A stretch of DNA of 16,190 nt, taken from positions 1 through 16,190 of the forward strand of contig WTHY01000089.1 in NCBI GenBank assembly GCA_011522945.1, in the 5' to 3' direction. Made by a program: the position numbers and the translations under genes. The stretch's first letter is position 1. Every line of letters starts with the position of its first letter. The stretch is from Alphaproteobacteria bacterium. GTDB lineage: Bacteria; Pseudomonadota; Alphaproteobacteria; Puniceispirillales; Puniceispirillaceae. Shown here piece after piece: positions 8,099-15,764 of the stretch. A model generated the notes under the pieces. The model was given only the letters and a program-made list of their open reading frames with translations. It was not told where the DNA came from and made no database searches.

Positions 8099-8110
8099 TG
8101 GTGTCTAACC

Positions 8111-8140
8111 TTGATCTGGGAGATAATTCAACGCTATAAT
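8111..8140 (+). promoter_or_regulatory. Sigma-70-type promoter for CoA-transferase/crotonase operon
   Basis: TTGATC (8111-8116) and a perfect TATAAT (8135-8140) are separated by 18 bases. Transcription should start around 8147, about 38 bases before the CoA-transferase ATG at 8185. The dyad at 8138-8157 covers the end of the -10 element and the start site, a placement expected for repression. Confidence 0.6.
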
Positions 8141-8157
8141 TAACCAGATGGTTACTT
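8138..8157. promoter_or_regulatory. Operator-like dyad 1 (core TAACCAGATGGTTA)
   Basis: The core at 8141-8154 is a perfect palindrome, TAACCA-GA-TGGTTA. Read outward from the centre, the two 10-base half-sites are CTGGTTAATT and ATGGTTACTT. The same half-site recurs in the other divergent region (12091-12110), where the halves are ATAGTTACTT and ACAGTTACTA. It overlaps the start site of the CoA-transferase promoter and lies upstream of the divergent reductase. A dimeric helix-turn-helix repressor (TetR, GntR or MarR type; family not determined) is the likely ligand. Confidence 0.6.
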
Positions 8158-8184
8158 GAAACATTATTGAACGCGGTCCGAAAT

Positions 8185-9762
8185 ATGTCAAAGATAAAAT
8201 CAGCAGAACAGGCAGCGAAACTGATTGGTGACAATTCAATCGTTGCTGTTAATTCCTCGAGCGGACTATGCTGCCCTGACGCTGTTCTAGCGGCTATGGG
8301 CGCCCGTTTTGAGTCAGATGGACACCCTCAGAATCTTACAACAATCCATCCAATCGCGGCTGGCGATATGTTTGGGACCATTGGCACGGATCATATCGCG
8401 AAAGAAGGCTTACTGAAAAAAATTATCGGCGGATCTTACGTGTCAGGCCCAACCAAGGCTGACCCCCCTAAAATCTGGCAGATGATCAGCGCTAACCAGC
8501 TCGCAGCCTATAACCTACCATCTGGCGTCGTTTTTGATATGTTGCGTGAGGGGGCGGCTAAGCGCCCCGGCGTACTCACAAAAGTTGGCCTTGATACATT
8601 TGTTGATCCTGTGCATGAGGGCGGTGCCATGAATGCGGCCGCAAAAGCAGACCCTATTGTCAGCCATCAGGAATTCGGAGGTGAAGACTGGCTGTATTTT
8701 CCAGCGCTCACCCCTAATGTTGCAATCATCAGAGCAACAACGTCTGATGAGCGTGGCAATCTGAGTTTTGAGCAGGAAGGTGCTTATCTGGGGGCAATGG
8801 AAATGGCACTGGCAGCCCATAATAATGGCGGCATCGTCATCGCACAGGTGCGGCGGATAGCCCAGAATGGTTCTATCCGACCTCATGATGTGCGTGTCCC
8901 TGGTATTTTAGTGGATGCAATTGTCGAAGCGCCAGATATGCTGCAAACCACAGCAACACCCTATGACCCTGCCATATCTGGTGAGCTCATTCGTCCAATA
9001 GATAGTTTTGGTTTATCTGAATTTGGTATTGGAAAAGTTATCGCCCGCCGAGTTGCACAAGAATTACAATCTGGCTGGGCTGTAAATATTGGTTTTGGCA
9101 TTTCTGCAAACGTGCCACGAATTCTGATCGAGGAAGGGCTGCATGGCGACGTGACATGGGTCATAGAACAAGGCGCAGTTGGCGGTGTTCCCCTACTAGA
9201 TTTTAAATTTGGATGCGCTGCAAATGCTGAGGCTTTCGTCGCCTCACCGCACCAATTTAGCTATTTTCAAGCAGGAGGCTTTGATGCGTCTCTATTGTCT
9301 TTCCTAGAAGTTGGCAAAGATGGATCAGTCAACGTATCGAGACTGTCTGCTGTACCGCATCGGACAGCAGGCGCTGGTGGCTTTGTTGATATCACTTCCC
9401 GAGCACGCAAGATCGTCTTTTCAGGGAATTTCAATGCCGGCGCTAAAATGCATATTGAAGATGGCCAGCTTGTGATCGACAGCGAAGGGAAAATTTCGAA
9501 ATTTGTTGATGAGGTGGACCAAATTTCCTTCTCTGGAAAGCGGGCCAGCATGCAAGGTCAGGATGTCACCTATGTCACAGAGCGCTGCGTTCTAAAACTT
9601 ATTGACGGAAAGCTTACTGTTACTGAAATTGCCCCTGGCATAAATCTGGAAACTGATATCTTAGCACAGGCCGCAACCAAATTAGCTGTATCAGATACGC
9701 TAAAGCTAATGGATAGTGCATTATTTTTGCCACAGCCAATGGGGCTGGAGCTTCTTTCATGA
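8185..9762 (+). CDS. Acyl-CoA:carboxylate CoA-transferase, fused alpha-beta (YdiF/propionate-CoA-transferase type)
   Basis: A 525-residue family I CoA-transferase with both halves in one chain. It moves CoA from a donor such as acetyl- or succinyl-CoA to a carboxylic acid. The N-terminal half carries a glycine-rich CoA-binding region, and the C-terminal half holds the catalytic Glu328 in WVIEQGAVGG, which forms the glutamyl-CoA thioester. FVDITSRARKIVFSG (400-414) and the preceding glycine-rich HRTAGAGG are also family-typical. The ATG at 8185 places the protein start at the usual MSKI.SAEQAA-like N-terminus; an in-frame TTG at 8167 would add six residues. Its stop overlaps the crotonase start, so the two are coupled. 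In this locus it would activate an acid made by the dehydrogenase module so that the acyl-CoA enzymes can act. The exact acid is unknown. Confidence 0.9.
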   Translation: MSKIKSAEQAAKLIGDNSIVAVNSSSGLCCPDAVLAAMGARFESDGHPQNLTTIHPIAAGDMFGTIGTDHIAKEGLLKKIIGGSYVSGPTKADPPKIWQMISANQLAAYNLPSGVVFDMLREGAAKRPGVLTKVGLDTFVDPVHEGGAMNAAAKADPIVSHQEFGGEDWLYFPALTPNVAIIRATTSDERGNLSFEQEGAYLGAMEMALAAHNNGGIVIAQVRRIAQNGSIRPHDVRVPGILVDAIVEAPDMLQTTATPYDPAISGELIRPIDSFGLSEFGIGKVIARRVAQELQSGWAVNIGFGISANVPRILIEEGLHGDVTWVIEQGAVGGVPLLDFKFGCAANAEAFVASPHQFSYFQAGGFDASLLSFLEVGKDGSVNVSRLSAVPHRTAGAGGFVDITSRARKIVFSGNFNAGAKMHIEDGQLVIDSEGKISKFVDEVDQISFSGKRASMQGQDVTYVTERCVLKLIDGKLTVTEIAPGINLETDILAQAATKLAVSDTLKLMDSALFLPQPMGLELLS

Positions 9763-10547
9763 CGATAAATCTGCATGATATAGAGCTTTCAGTTCAAGAT
9801 GGAATCGGGCTGATACGGCTTAACAGGCTTGCAAAGCGAAACGCACTCGATGCAGAGATGGTGCAAGCCCTTAGCCAAACTTGCTATGATATTGAACATC
9901 GTGATGATATTCACATCGTCATTCTGACCGGCACAGATAATGCGTTTTGTGCTGGTGGCGATATTCACGCATGGAGTGAAGAAGGCGCAACATCTTTCGC
10001 GCGTCATTGGGTACGCGACGGTCATGATGCATTTGACAAGCTTGCTCGGTTACGCCAACCCGTCATTGCTGTGATAAATGGACATGCGCTAGGCGGCGGC
10101 TTGGAGTTAGCTGCTTGTGCTGATTACCGAATTGCTGAAACTCAGGTAAAAATTGGGCAACCAGAAACAGGGATTGGCATAATCGCCGGTTGGTCCGGCA
10201 CGCAGCGTGCTGTGCGTCGCTTTGGTGCGCAAACCGTGCGACGCATGGCTCTGTTTGGTGAAATGTTCACTGCTGAAACCGCTATGCATCTCGGTATTGT
10301 AGACAAGGTTGTAGAGACAGGTACAGGGCTTGATGCTGGCTATGCGTTGGCCCAACAACTTCTACAGCGCGGACAGGTTGCCTCTGAGCTTACAAAAATG
10401 CTGATTAATGCAGCAGACGGAGAAGAGACAGAACGTGTGCTTGAATCCTTTGCAGGCTATATCGCTGCTGCCAGCCCGGAATTAGAAGAAGGTGTTAAAG
10501 CCTTTAAAGAGAAACGCAGACCAGGCTTTCCGTTGAAGAAGACCTAA
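9759..10547 (+). CDS. Enoyl-CoA hydratase/isomerase (crotonase family)
   Basis: A 262-residue crotonase. The oxyanion hole is formed by the backbone around AFCAGGD (62-68) and HALGGGLELA (109-118). The two acid/base residues of true hydratases are both present: Glu116 in GGGLEL and Glu136 in GQPETGIG. This favours hydration of a 2-enoyl-CoA to the (S)-3-hydroxyacyl-CoA over a pure isomerase. AGWSGTQR (143-150) replaces the common PGxGGTQR. The start is fixed by an ATGA overlap with the CoA-transferase stop and by GGAG 8 bases upstream. It converges with the MaoC gene. CoA-activation and hydration genes adjoining each other suggest a short beta-oxidation-like branch, with the acyl-CoA dehydrogenase at 12621-13766 as the step between. 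Confidence 0.92.
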   Translation: MTINLHDIELSVQDGIGLIRLNRLAKRNALDAEMVQALSQTCYDIEHRDDIHIVILTGTDNAFCAGGDIHAWSEEGATSFARHWVRDGHDAFDKLARLRQPVIAVINGHALGGGLELAACADYRIAETQVKIGQPETGIGIIAGWSGTQRAVRRFGAQTVRRMALFGEMFTAETAMHLGIVDKVVETGTGLDAGYALAQQLLQRGQVASELTKMLINAADGEETERVLESFAGYIAAASPELEEGVKAFKEKRRPGFPLKKT

Positions 10548-10581
10548 CCACCTATAATAACACAACATCCTAAAGCCTAGG

Positions 10582-10601
10582 GACACATATTTAGCTGTGT
10601 C
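10582..10601 (+). terminator. Candidate stem-loop between converging genes
   Basis: GACACA (10582-10587) pairs perfectly with TGTGTC (10596-10601) across an 8-base loop. It sits in the 52-base space between the converging crotonase and MaoC genes and overlaps the last bases of the MaoC stop codon. The stem is short and has no T-run, so termination in both directions is only a position-based suggestion. Confidence 0.3.
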
Positions 10602-11067
10602 ACCTATTAACCATCAATATATTCTTGCCCTGCTGTATGGTGATACCATGCTGGTTCACTGCGACGATCTCTGCTGTTATCACACCACGCTTGCCATCTG
10701 AGGTTGGGCGACACGTACTGATAGTCAGACTGGCCGTGATTGTATCACCTGAAATTACAGGCGCGGAAAATGTAATATCCCATCCTAACGAGGCGATGGC
10801 ATCAAGCTGCGCAGCAGACTGGTTTTTCAATCCATCTATTACCGATAATACGAAAAGCCCATGTACAACACGGCCTGCAAATCCCGCTTCTATGGCCGCT
10901 TGCTTATCCATATGAATGGCGAAATAGTCACCACTTAGTGAAGCGAACTGATCAATATCATCATCACTAATTTGACGTGATGGTGTTTCAATCATATCAC
11001 CTGGCTTCAGCGCATCAAGACCATAAAGGCCAGGCGGTAGAATATTTGTGACCTTAACGCCTGTCAC
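10600..11067 (-). CDS. MaoC-like (R)-specific enoyl-CoA hydratase
   Basis: A 155-residue single hot-dog protein. The hydratase motif is SGDYFAIHMD (45-54), with catalytic Asp47 and His52, followed by GRVVHG (65-70). The common form is SGDxNPIHxD, so Phe49 and Ala50 replace Asn and Pro. Such proteins hydrate a 2-enoyl-CoA to the (R)-3-hydroxyacyl-CoA, or do the reverse dehydration. The start is a GTG whose bases overlap the TGA of the upstream AKR (GTGA), implying coupled translation with an oxidoreductase of sugar type. With the crotonase at 9759-10547, the locus encodes two hydratases of opposite stereochemistry. Some relatives act on mesaconyl- or methylmalyl-type CoA esters, or are NodN-like, so the substrate stays open. 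Confidence 0.85.
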   Translation of the reverse strand: MTGVKVTNILPPGLYGLDALKPGDMIETPSRQISDDDIDQFASLSGDYFAIHMDKQAAIEAGFAGRVVHGLFVLSVIDGLKNQSAAQLDAIASLGWDITFSAPVISGDTITASLTISTCRPTSDGKRGVITAEIVAVNQHGITIQQGKNILMVNR

Positions 11068-12077
11068 GGTGTCGGCGCATCGTCTCTAAGCAATCCCTTG
11101 GCTTTCAAGGCCTGCCAGAATTCAGCAGGGATCGGGTGGCTGAACCACGCCAGATTTTGGTTTAGCTGATCTGTTGTGCGGGTACCGGCAATAAAGCTTG
11201 GAATGGCTGGATGCGCCACAACAAATTGCAAAGCTGCCGCCGGCAAAGGCACATCATATTCCTTGCAGACAGCTTCAATCTGGCTGACTTTTTGTAGAAT
11301 TTCAGCTGGCGCTGGCGCATAATTATATTTTGCACCCTCGATTGCTCCGGTAGCCAAAATCCCTGAGTTAAAGCCACCGCCTACAACAACGGCCGCTCCC
11401 CGCTCTTCACATAAAGGTAGGAATTTGTCTAAGGCTTCCTGTTCAAGAAGCGTGTAGCGACCTGCCAGCAAGAAACAGTCAAAATCATTCCGCTCTAATG
11501 CGGCATGACAAACCTCCCATTCATTCACACCGACGCCAATCGCTTTCACAAGCCCTTGGTCACGCAAATCATTTAACGCCTTATAACAGCTATCCATAGC
11601 AGTCTCGAAGACCTCTGGCTGTGCATCACCCCGCGTAAATCTGTCAATATCGTGAATGAACAGAATATCTATATGCTCAAGTCCCATACGCTGCAGGCTA
11701 TCTTCGAAAGAGCGCATAGTGCCATCATAGGAATAATCAAACTCCATGTGAAAACGACCAGCATTTGTCCAGGGTGCGTAGTCAATATCAGCTTTCCGTG
11801 CAGGAGTTAAGACACGCCCTACCTTTGATGCCAAAACAAAATCTTCTCTATTTTTCCACCGCAGTGAATAGCCTGTTCGCAATTCCGAAAGGCCATGGCC
11901 ATACATTGGCGCAGTATCATAAAATCTGATACCCTCATCCCAGGAGCGCTGAAACATGGCGTCAGATGTTGTTTCGTCTATCTCACGGAAAATATTACCC
12001 ACAGGTGCAGTGCCAAAGCCAAATGCGGTCACTTCCAGATCAACTCGACCAAATTTGTTTTTCTGTGATGGTTGCAT
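11064..12077 (-). CDS. Aldo/keto reductase, L-fucose/D-threo-aldose 1-dehydrogenase type
   Basis: A 337-residue AKR resembling D-threo-aldose 1-dehydrogenase, L-fucose dehydrogenase and pyridoxal 4-dehydrogenase. The tetrad is Asp54 and Tyr59 in FYDTAPMYGHG, Lys85 in ASKVGR, and His142 in FIHDID. The stretch DYSYDGTMRSFEDSLQRMG (114-132) is characteristic of this subgroup, whose members oxidise a cyclic sugar at C1 to a lactone with NAD(P)+. This ties the second hub to carbohydrate chemistry. No lactonase lies in the window. The start ATG has a strong site (GGAGG, 6 bases upstream on the minus strand). The dyad at 12091-12110 is immediately upstream and covers a -10-like TATAGT. Pyridoxal as substrate is an alternative, but no vitamin B6 genes are near. 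Confidence 0.88.
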   Translation of the reverse strand: MQPSQKNKFGRVDLEVTAFGFGTAPVGNIFREIDETTSDAMFQRSWDEGIRFYDTAPMYGHGLSELRTGYSLRWKNREDFVLASKVGRVLTPARKADIDYAPWTNAGRFHMEFDYSYDGTMRSFEDSLQRMGLEHIDILFIHDIDRFTRGDAQPEVFETAMDSCYKALNDLRDQGLVKAIGVGVNEWEVCHAALERNDFDCFLLAGRYTLLEQEALDKFLPLCEERGAAVVVGGGFNSGILATGAIEGAKYNYAPAPAEILQKVSQIEAVCKEYDVPLPAAALQFVVAHPAIPSFIAGTRTTDQLNQNLAWFSHPIPAEFWQALKAKGLLRDDAPTP

Positions 12078-12090
12078 TTTTTCCTCCAGT

Positions 12091-12110
12091 AAGTAACTAT
12101 ACAGTTACTA
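12091..12110. promoter_or_regulatory. Operator-like dyad 2 (AGTAACT-ATAC-AGTTACT)
   Basis: A perfect 7-bp inverted repeat with a 4-base spacer lies at 12092-12109, in the 72-base space between the divergent AKR and GlcG-family genes. Its 20-base form matches dyad 1 (8138-8157) at 14 of 20 positions with the same centre. It covers the candidate AKR -10 (12096-12101). It lies about 40 bases before the GlcG gene, so a bound dimer could block both directions. Confidence 0.65.
12096..12101 (-). promoter_or_regulatory. Candidate -10 element for the fucose-dehydrogenase-like AKR/MaoC operon
   Basis: On the minus strand this reads TATAGT preceded by TG. That would start transcription about 12 bases before the ATG at 12077, just upstream of the GGAGG site. 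The -35 at 17 bases (TTAAGC) is poor. The element lies wholly inside dyad 2, as expected for a repressed promoter. Confidence 0.35.
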
Positions 12111-12149
12111 CGCTATGTGCTTAAATCAAAAATGTAAAGGATGCAATCG

Positions 12150-12581
12150 ATGTTGACAAACAAAACGGATATCACCGCTGAAACTGCACTTTCGCTTGCT
12201 TCATCTGCCATTGCACATGCCCGTGCCAATAGCTGGGAAATCACGGTTGCCATATGCGATAGCGCAGGCAATTTGCTTGCCTTTTTACGCACAGATACTG
12301 TTGTTATTCCCGCGATTGACTTTGCCCTTGATAAAGCGTTTACAGCAGCTAGCTTACGAACCCCAACAGGCGCTTTTGGTGAGCGGATGGCAAGTCATCC
12401 GACATTATCTCTTGGCGTCGGCACGCGAAGCCGTTTACTAACATGGGCAGGAGGCCTGCCAATTTTTTCTGATGGTGTTTGTGTGGGCGGTATTGGTGTA
12501 TCTGGGGCAAAAGATCACGAGGATCTGGCTTGTGCTCATGCTGCACTTGATGCATTAGGGCTTTCGGCCAGCGCATCATAA
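12150..12581 (+). CDS. GlcG/HbpS (DUF336) family small protein
   Basis: A 143-residue protein of the Haem_degrading/DUF336 family, which includes GlcG, HbpS and the PduO C-terminal domain. It has VAICDSAGNLLAFLRTD (33-49), then GGLPIFSDGVCVGGIGVSGA (101-120) and a closing DHEDLACAHAAL helix (122-133). There is no signal peptide. Members bind small ligands (haem, cobalamin or others), but most, including glycolate-locus GlcG, have no proven reaction. I chose the ATG at 12150 because AAAGG lies 9 bases before it; the in-frame ATG at 12141 directly abuts that site. It is the first gene of the plus-strand run led by dyad 2, 39 bases before the acyl-CoA dehydrogenase. An accessory or metabolite-sensing role in this pathway is only a guess. 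Confidence 0.82.
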   Translation: MLTNKTDITAETALSLASSAIAHARANSWEITVAICDSAGNLLAFLRTDTVVIPAIDFALDKAFTAASLRTPTGAFGERMASHPTLSLGVGTRSRLLTWAGGLPIFSDGVCVGGIGVSGAKDHEDLACAHAALDALGLSASAS

Positions 12582-12620
12582 CCGCGCAAACATGTCACGA
12601 AACACCAGTCATAGGATGTA

Positions 12621-13766
12621 ATGATGAGATTCACAGAAACACAGCAACAGCTTCAGTCAATGGCGCGCAATTTCTCTGATACACATATTAAACCTATTGC
12701 TGAATCACTAGATGCAGACGAACGCTTCCCACATGATTTGTATCTGCAAATGGGTGAATTAGGATTATTTGGCATTGGGGTACCCGAAACCTATGGTGGT
12801 CCTAATTTTGATACTGTGTCTTATGCACTGGTGATGGAAGAGCTCAGCCGCGGCTATTCATCCGTCGCCGATCAGTGTGGCTTGATTGAATTAATCACTA
12901 CCTTGCTGGTTACACATGGCTCTGAGCCGCAAAAAGCATTATTGCCTGACATTATGCTTGCCAAAACGTTGGTTGCCTATTGCATCACAGAGCCTGAAGC
13001 TGGCACTGATGTCTCACAAATCAGAACCCAGGCAACACGTAATGGCGATGGATGGCGACTGAATGGCGGCAAAATCTGGATTCACAATGCACCAGTAGCA
13101 GACCTTGCTTTTGTTTTGGCTGTTACAGATAAAGACGCTGGCCATAGGGGGATGTCTATCTTCATTGTCGACCTACACGCCGAAGGTGTCAGCCGTGGCC
13201 CAAAAGAACATAAAATGGGTCAGCGTGCCTCACAGGTTGGCGCCTTGAATTTCGATGATGTTATGCTGCCATCTGAGGCATTATTGGGTGTTGAAGGGCG
13301 TGGCTTCCACATGATGATGAGCGTCCTTGACAAAGGACGTGTCGGCATAGCCTCTTTGGCAGTTGGTATTGCACAGGCAGGGCTGGAAGCAGCTACAGAC
13401 TATGCAAAAACACGCAAACAATTCAAACGCACCATTTCAGAATTTCAGGCTGTTCAATGGCTTCTGGCAGATATGGCAAAAGATATTCAAGCAGCCAGAT
13501 TATTGGTTACAGATGCCGCGATGAAAATAGATGACGGGCTTGATGCAACAATGGCCTGTTCAATGGCAAAATGTTTTGCAGGTGATATGGCTGTGACTCG
13601 CAGTGCAGATGCCGTGCAAGTCTTTGGCGGCTCAGGATATATTAGAGGATTTGAAGTTGAGCGGCTTTATCGAGACGCAAAAATCTGTCAGATATATGAA
13701 GGTACGAATCAAATTCAGCGTATGATCATCGCACGCGAATTACTCAAAACTGGAGCGCAAACATAA
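12621..13766 (+). CDS. Acyl-CoA dehydrogenase (FAD-dependent)
   Basis: A 381-residue acyl-CoA dehydrogenase of normal length. It introduces a 2,3 double bond into an acyl-CoA and passes electrons to ETF. The domains are in the standard order: an N-terminal helical part, a middle beta domain with YCITEPEAGTDVSQI (120-134) and WIHNA (153-157), then the C-terminal helical domain with YAKTRKQFKRTISEFQAVQW (261-280). The catalytic base is Glu360 in YEGTNQIQR, the position used by short-chain and branched short-chain enzymes, unlike isovaleryl- or long-chain types whose base sits elsewhere. A short substrate is therefore likely. AGGA at 12613-12616 fits the ATG at 12624 slightly better than the one at 12621. 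The stop overlaps the SDR start (TAATG). The gene is separated from the CoA-transferase and crotonase by the minus-strand pair, but probably works with them. Confidence 0.92.
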   Translation: MMRFTETQQQLQSMARNFSDTHIKPIAESLDADERFPHDLYLQMGELGLFGIGVPETYGGPNFDTVSYALVMEELSRGYSSVADQCGLIELITTLLVTHGSEPQKALLPDIMLAKTLVAYCITEPEAGTDVSQIRTQATRNGDGWRLNGGKIWIHNAPVADLAFVLAVTDKDAGHRGMSIFIVDLHAEGVSRGPKEHKMGQRASQVGALNFDDVMLPSEALLGVEGRGFHMMMSVLDKGRVGIASLAVGIAQAGLEAATDYAKTRKQFKRTISEFQAVQWLLADMAKDIQAARLLVTDAAMKIDDGLDATMACSMAKCFAGDMAVTRSADAVQVFGGSGYIRGFEVERLYRDAKICQIYEGTNQIQRMIIARELLKTGAQT

Positions 13767-14533
13767 TGCGGCAGGCTGCATTAATAACAGGGTCATCTCG
13801 CGGGATTGGATTTGGAGCTGCATGTGCGTTGGCTAGGCAAGGCTTTGCCATAGCACTAAATGCCCCAGAAGAAGATGATGAGGTAAAAGCTGCATTGGCA
13901 GAAATAGAGGGTTATAATGTGCCGGCTATATCTGCCTGTTTTGATGTAGCTAATATAGACTTACATCATAAAAAGCTCACTGAAATTGAGGAAAAAATTG
14001 GCCCCTTAACAACCTTGGTAAATAATGCGGGTGTTGGCGTATTGAGCCGCGGCGACCCTTTGGATGTCACAGAAGAAAGCTATGATCGCTGCATGGAGGT
14101 GAATGCAAAGGCAATGTTCTTCCTTTGCCAGGCCTTTGCACAGCAATTACTTCGCACAGCGCGTTCGGATACGCTATTCTATAGTATCGTTAATATCACC
14201 TCATCAAATGCAGTGGCAGTGGCTGTCCCGCGTGCTGAATATTGTGCTTCGAAAGCGGCGGCGGCGATGATTTCAAAGACCTTTGCTGTACGTTTAGGCG
14301 CAGATAACATCCATGTCTATGATGTGCAGCCAGGACTGATAGCAACGCAGATGACCCAAACTGTAATACAGCAATATGAGCAAAGAGCTAAAGAGGGGCT
14401 GACAGTTCTGCCCCGCATTGGCACTCCAGAGGAAATGGGACAGATTATTGCTTCACTTGCTTCTGGTCAGCTTCCTTATACAACCGGGCAGACCATTTCT
14501 GCAGATGCTGGGATGCTGATCTCCAGATTTTGA
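13766..14533 (+). CDS. SDR-family oxidoreductase (PRK12745-like, '3-ketoacyl-ACP reductase')
   Basis: A 255-residue classical short-chain dehydrogenase. The cofactor loop is TGSSRGIG (8-15) and the stabilising NNAG is at 86-89. The catalytic residues are Ser146, Tyr159 and Lys163 (AEYCASK). The C-terminal VQPGLIATQMT and the last residues LISRF closely match the PRK12745 group. That group is labelled 3-ketoacyl-ACP reductase, but it usually sits in sugar-catabolic loci, beside DUF993 genes in rhizobia as I recall them. It could reduce or oxidise a sugar hydroxyl, or act as a 3-hydroxyacyl-CoA dehydrogenase after the hydratases. The sequence does not decide between these. It is translationally coupled to the acyl-CoA dehydrogenase through a one-base TAATG overlap. 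A 52-base gap to the DUF993 gene follows. Confidence 0.9.
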   Translation: MRQAALITGSSRGIGFGAACALARQGFAIALNAPEEDDEVKAALAEIEGYNVPAISACFDVANIDLHHKKLTEIEEKIGPLTTLVNNAGVGVLSRGDPLDVTEESYDRCMEVNAKAMFFLCQAFAQQLLRTARSDTLFYSIVNITSSNAVAVAVPRAEYCASKAAAAMISKTFAVRLGADNIHVYDVQPGLIATQMTQTVIQQYEQRAKEGLTVLPRIGTPEEMGQIIASLASGQLPYTTGQTISADAGMLISRF

Positions 14534-14585
14534 TGCCCAAAACCTCTACGCCTGTCATGCAGACATTAACTAAAGAGACATTTGA

Positions 14586-15740
14586 ATGACTAAGATTTCT
14601 CTGCCTACTGATACCGGTCAGCTCGAGCCTTACACACTCACCGGAACACCTATCACACCAACATCTCTTACCCGATCGGCGTCACGCGTTATTTATTCAG
14701 CGGCACATGTCGTGGCGAACCCGTTAAGCACCACAGACCCCTATGGGCCTGCGGATGTTGATTGGGAGGCGACCCTAAGGTTTCGTGTGTATCTAGATGA
14801 ACTGGGCCTCGGTATTGCCGAGGCTATGGACACCGCACAACGAGGCATGGGCCTTGATTGGGACGGCGCTTATGAGCTGATAAAACAGACCAAAACAGCC
14901 TTGCCAGATGCGCTTGTGGCAAATGGTGTCGGCACAGATCACCTGCCTGCACAGAACGCCTACAGGTTGGATGAGGTGAAGGCAGCCTATATGAAACAGC
15001 TTGAGGCTGTGCAATCTCTGGATGCGCGTGTCATCTTAATGGCAAGCCGTGCATTAACCCGTGCCGCAAAATCCCCTGATGACTATATCAATCTCTATTC
15101 TGAATTGCTGGCGCATTGTGACCATCCAGTTATATTACATTGGCTTGGTGAGATGTTTGACCCCGCCCTTGCTGGCTATTGGGGTTCCTCAGAATTTGAA
15201 CCAGCAGCTGAAGTTGTTTTGTCTATCATTGAGGCAAATGAAGATAAGGTTGATGGCATAAAAATATCCTTACCAGATAAAGATAAGGAAATTCAATTAC
15301 GCCGTCGCCTACCCAAATCTGTAAAGATGTACACAGGAGATGATTTTAACTATCCCGAACTTATCGCAGGTGACGAGCACGGATTTTCGCATGCACTTCT
15401 TGGCATTTTTGATCCCTTGGCTGCTGCTGCAGCCCATGCTGTAAATCAGCTATCAGCAGGTGACATGGCAGGCTTTCGAGCAACCTTAGACCCAACTGTG
15501 CCCCTCGCCCGTCACATTTTCCGTACTCCCACACAATATTATAAAACTGGCGTGGTGTTCTTGGCATGGCTAAACGGTTTTCAAGATCATTTTGTAATGT
15601 TGAACGGTGCACAGGCTGCGCGCTCCATGCCGCATCTAGCTGATATTTTCAAAATGGCAGACAAGGCAGGTCTTTTGGCAAAGCCTGACCTAGCGCAAGA
15701 CCGAATGCGCAGCTTGTTAAAGCTCTATGGCATTGTTTGA
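14586..15740 (+). CDS. DUF993 protein, dihydrodipicolinate-synthase/class I aldolase-like TIM barrel
   Basis: A 384-residue member of DUF993, a family with no established reaction that I know of. The barrel resembles the DHDPS/N-acetylneuraminate lyase group. VDGIKISLPD (222-231) lines up with the strand carrying the Schiff-base lysine of that group, making Lys226 the candidate. KMYTGDDFNYPELIAGDEHG (247-266) lines up with the following segment of DHDPS-like enzymes. PVILHWLGEMFD (181-192) precedes them and may line the pocket. The chain is about 80-90 residues longer than typical DHDPS, mostly at the N- and C-termini. It lies between the SDR and the sugar isomerase, an association that suggests retro-aldol cleavage or dehydration of a keto-sugar or keto-acid. 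GAG (about 10 bases upstream) serves the ATG. Confidence 0.85.
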   Translation: MTKISLPTDTGQLEPYTLTGTPITPTSLTRSASRVIYSAAHVVANPLSTTDPYGPADVDWEATLRFRVYLDELGLGIAEAMDTAQRGMGLDWDGAYELIKQTKTALPDALVANGVGTDHLPAQNAYRLDEVKAAYMKQLEAVQSLDARVILMASRALTRAAKSPDDYINLYSELLAHCDHPVILHWLGEMFDPALAGYWGSSEFEPAAEVVLSIIEANEDKVDGIKISLPDKDKEIQLRRRLPKSVKMYTGDDFNYPELIAGDEHGFSHALLGIFDPLAAAAAHAVNQLSAGDMAGFRATLDPTVPLARHIFRTPTQYYKTGVVFLAWLNGFQDHFVMLNGAQAARSMPHLADIFKMADKAGLLAKPDLAQDRMRSLLKLYGIV

Positions 15741-15764
15741 TGATCAAGAAGAAAGACAGAATAG

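Noticed and set aside
10582..10601. Strong intrinsic terminator
   Set aside because: The stem is only 6 bp and no T-run follows, so it is listed only as a low-confidence candidate.
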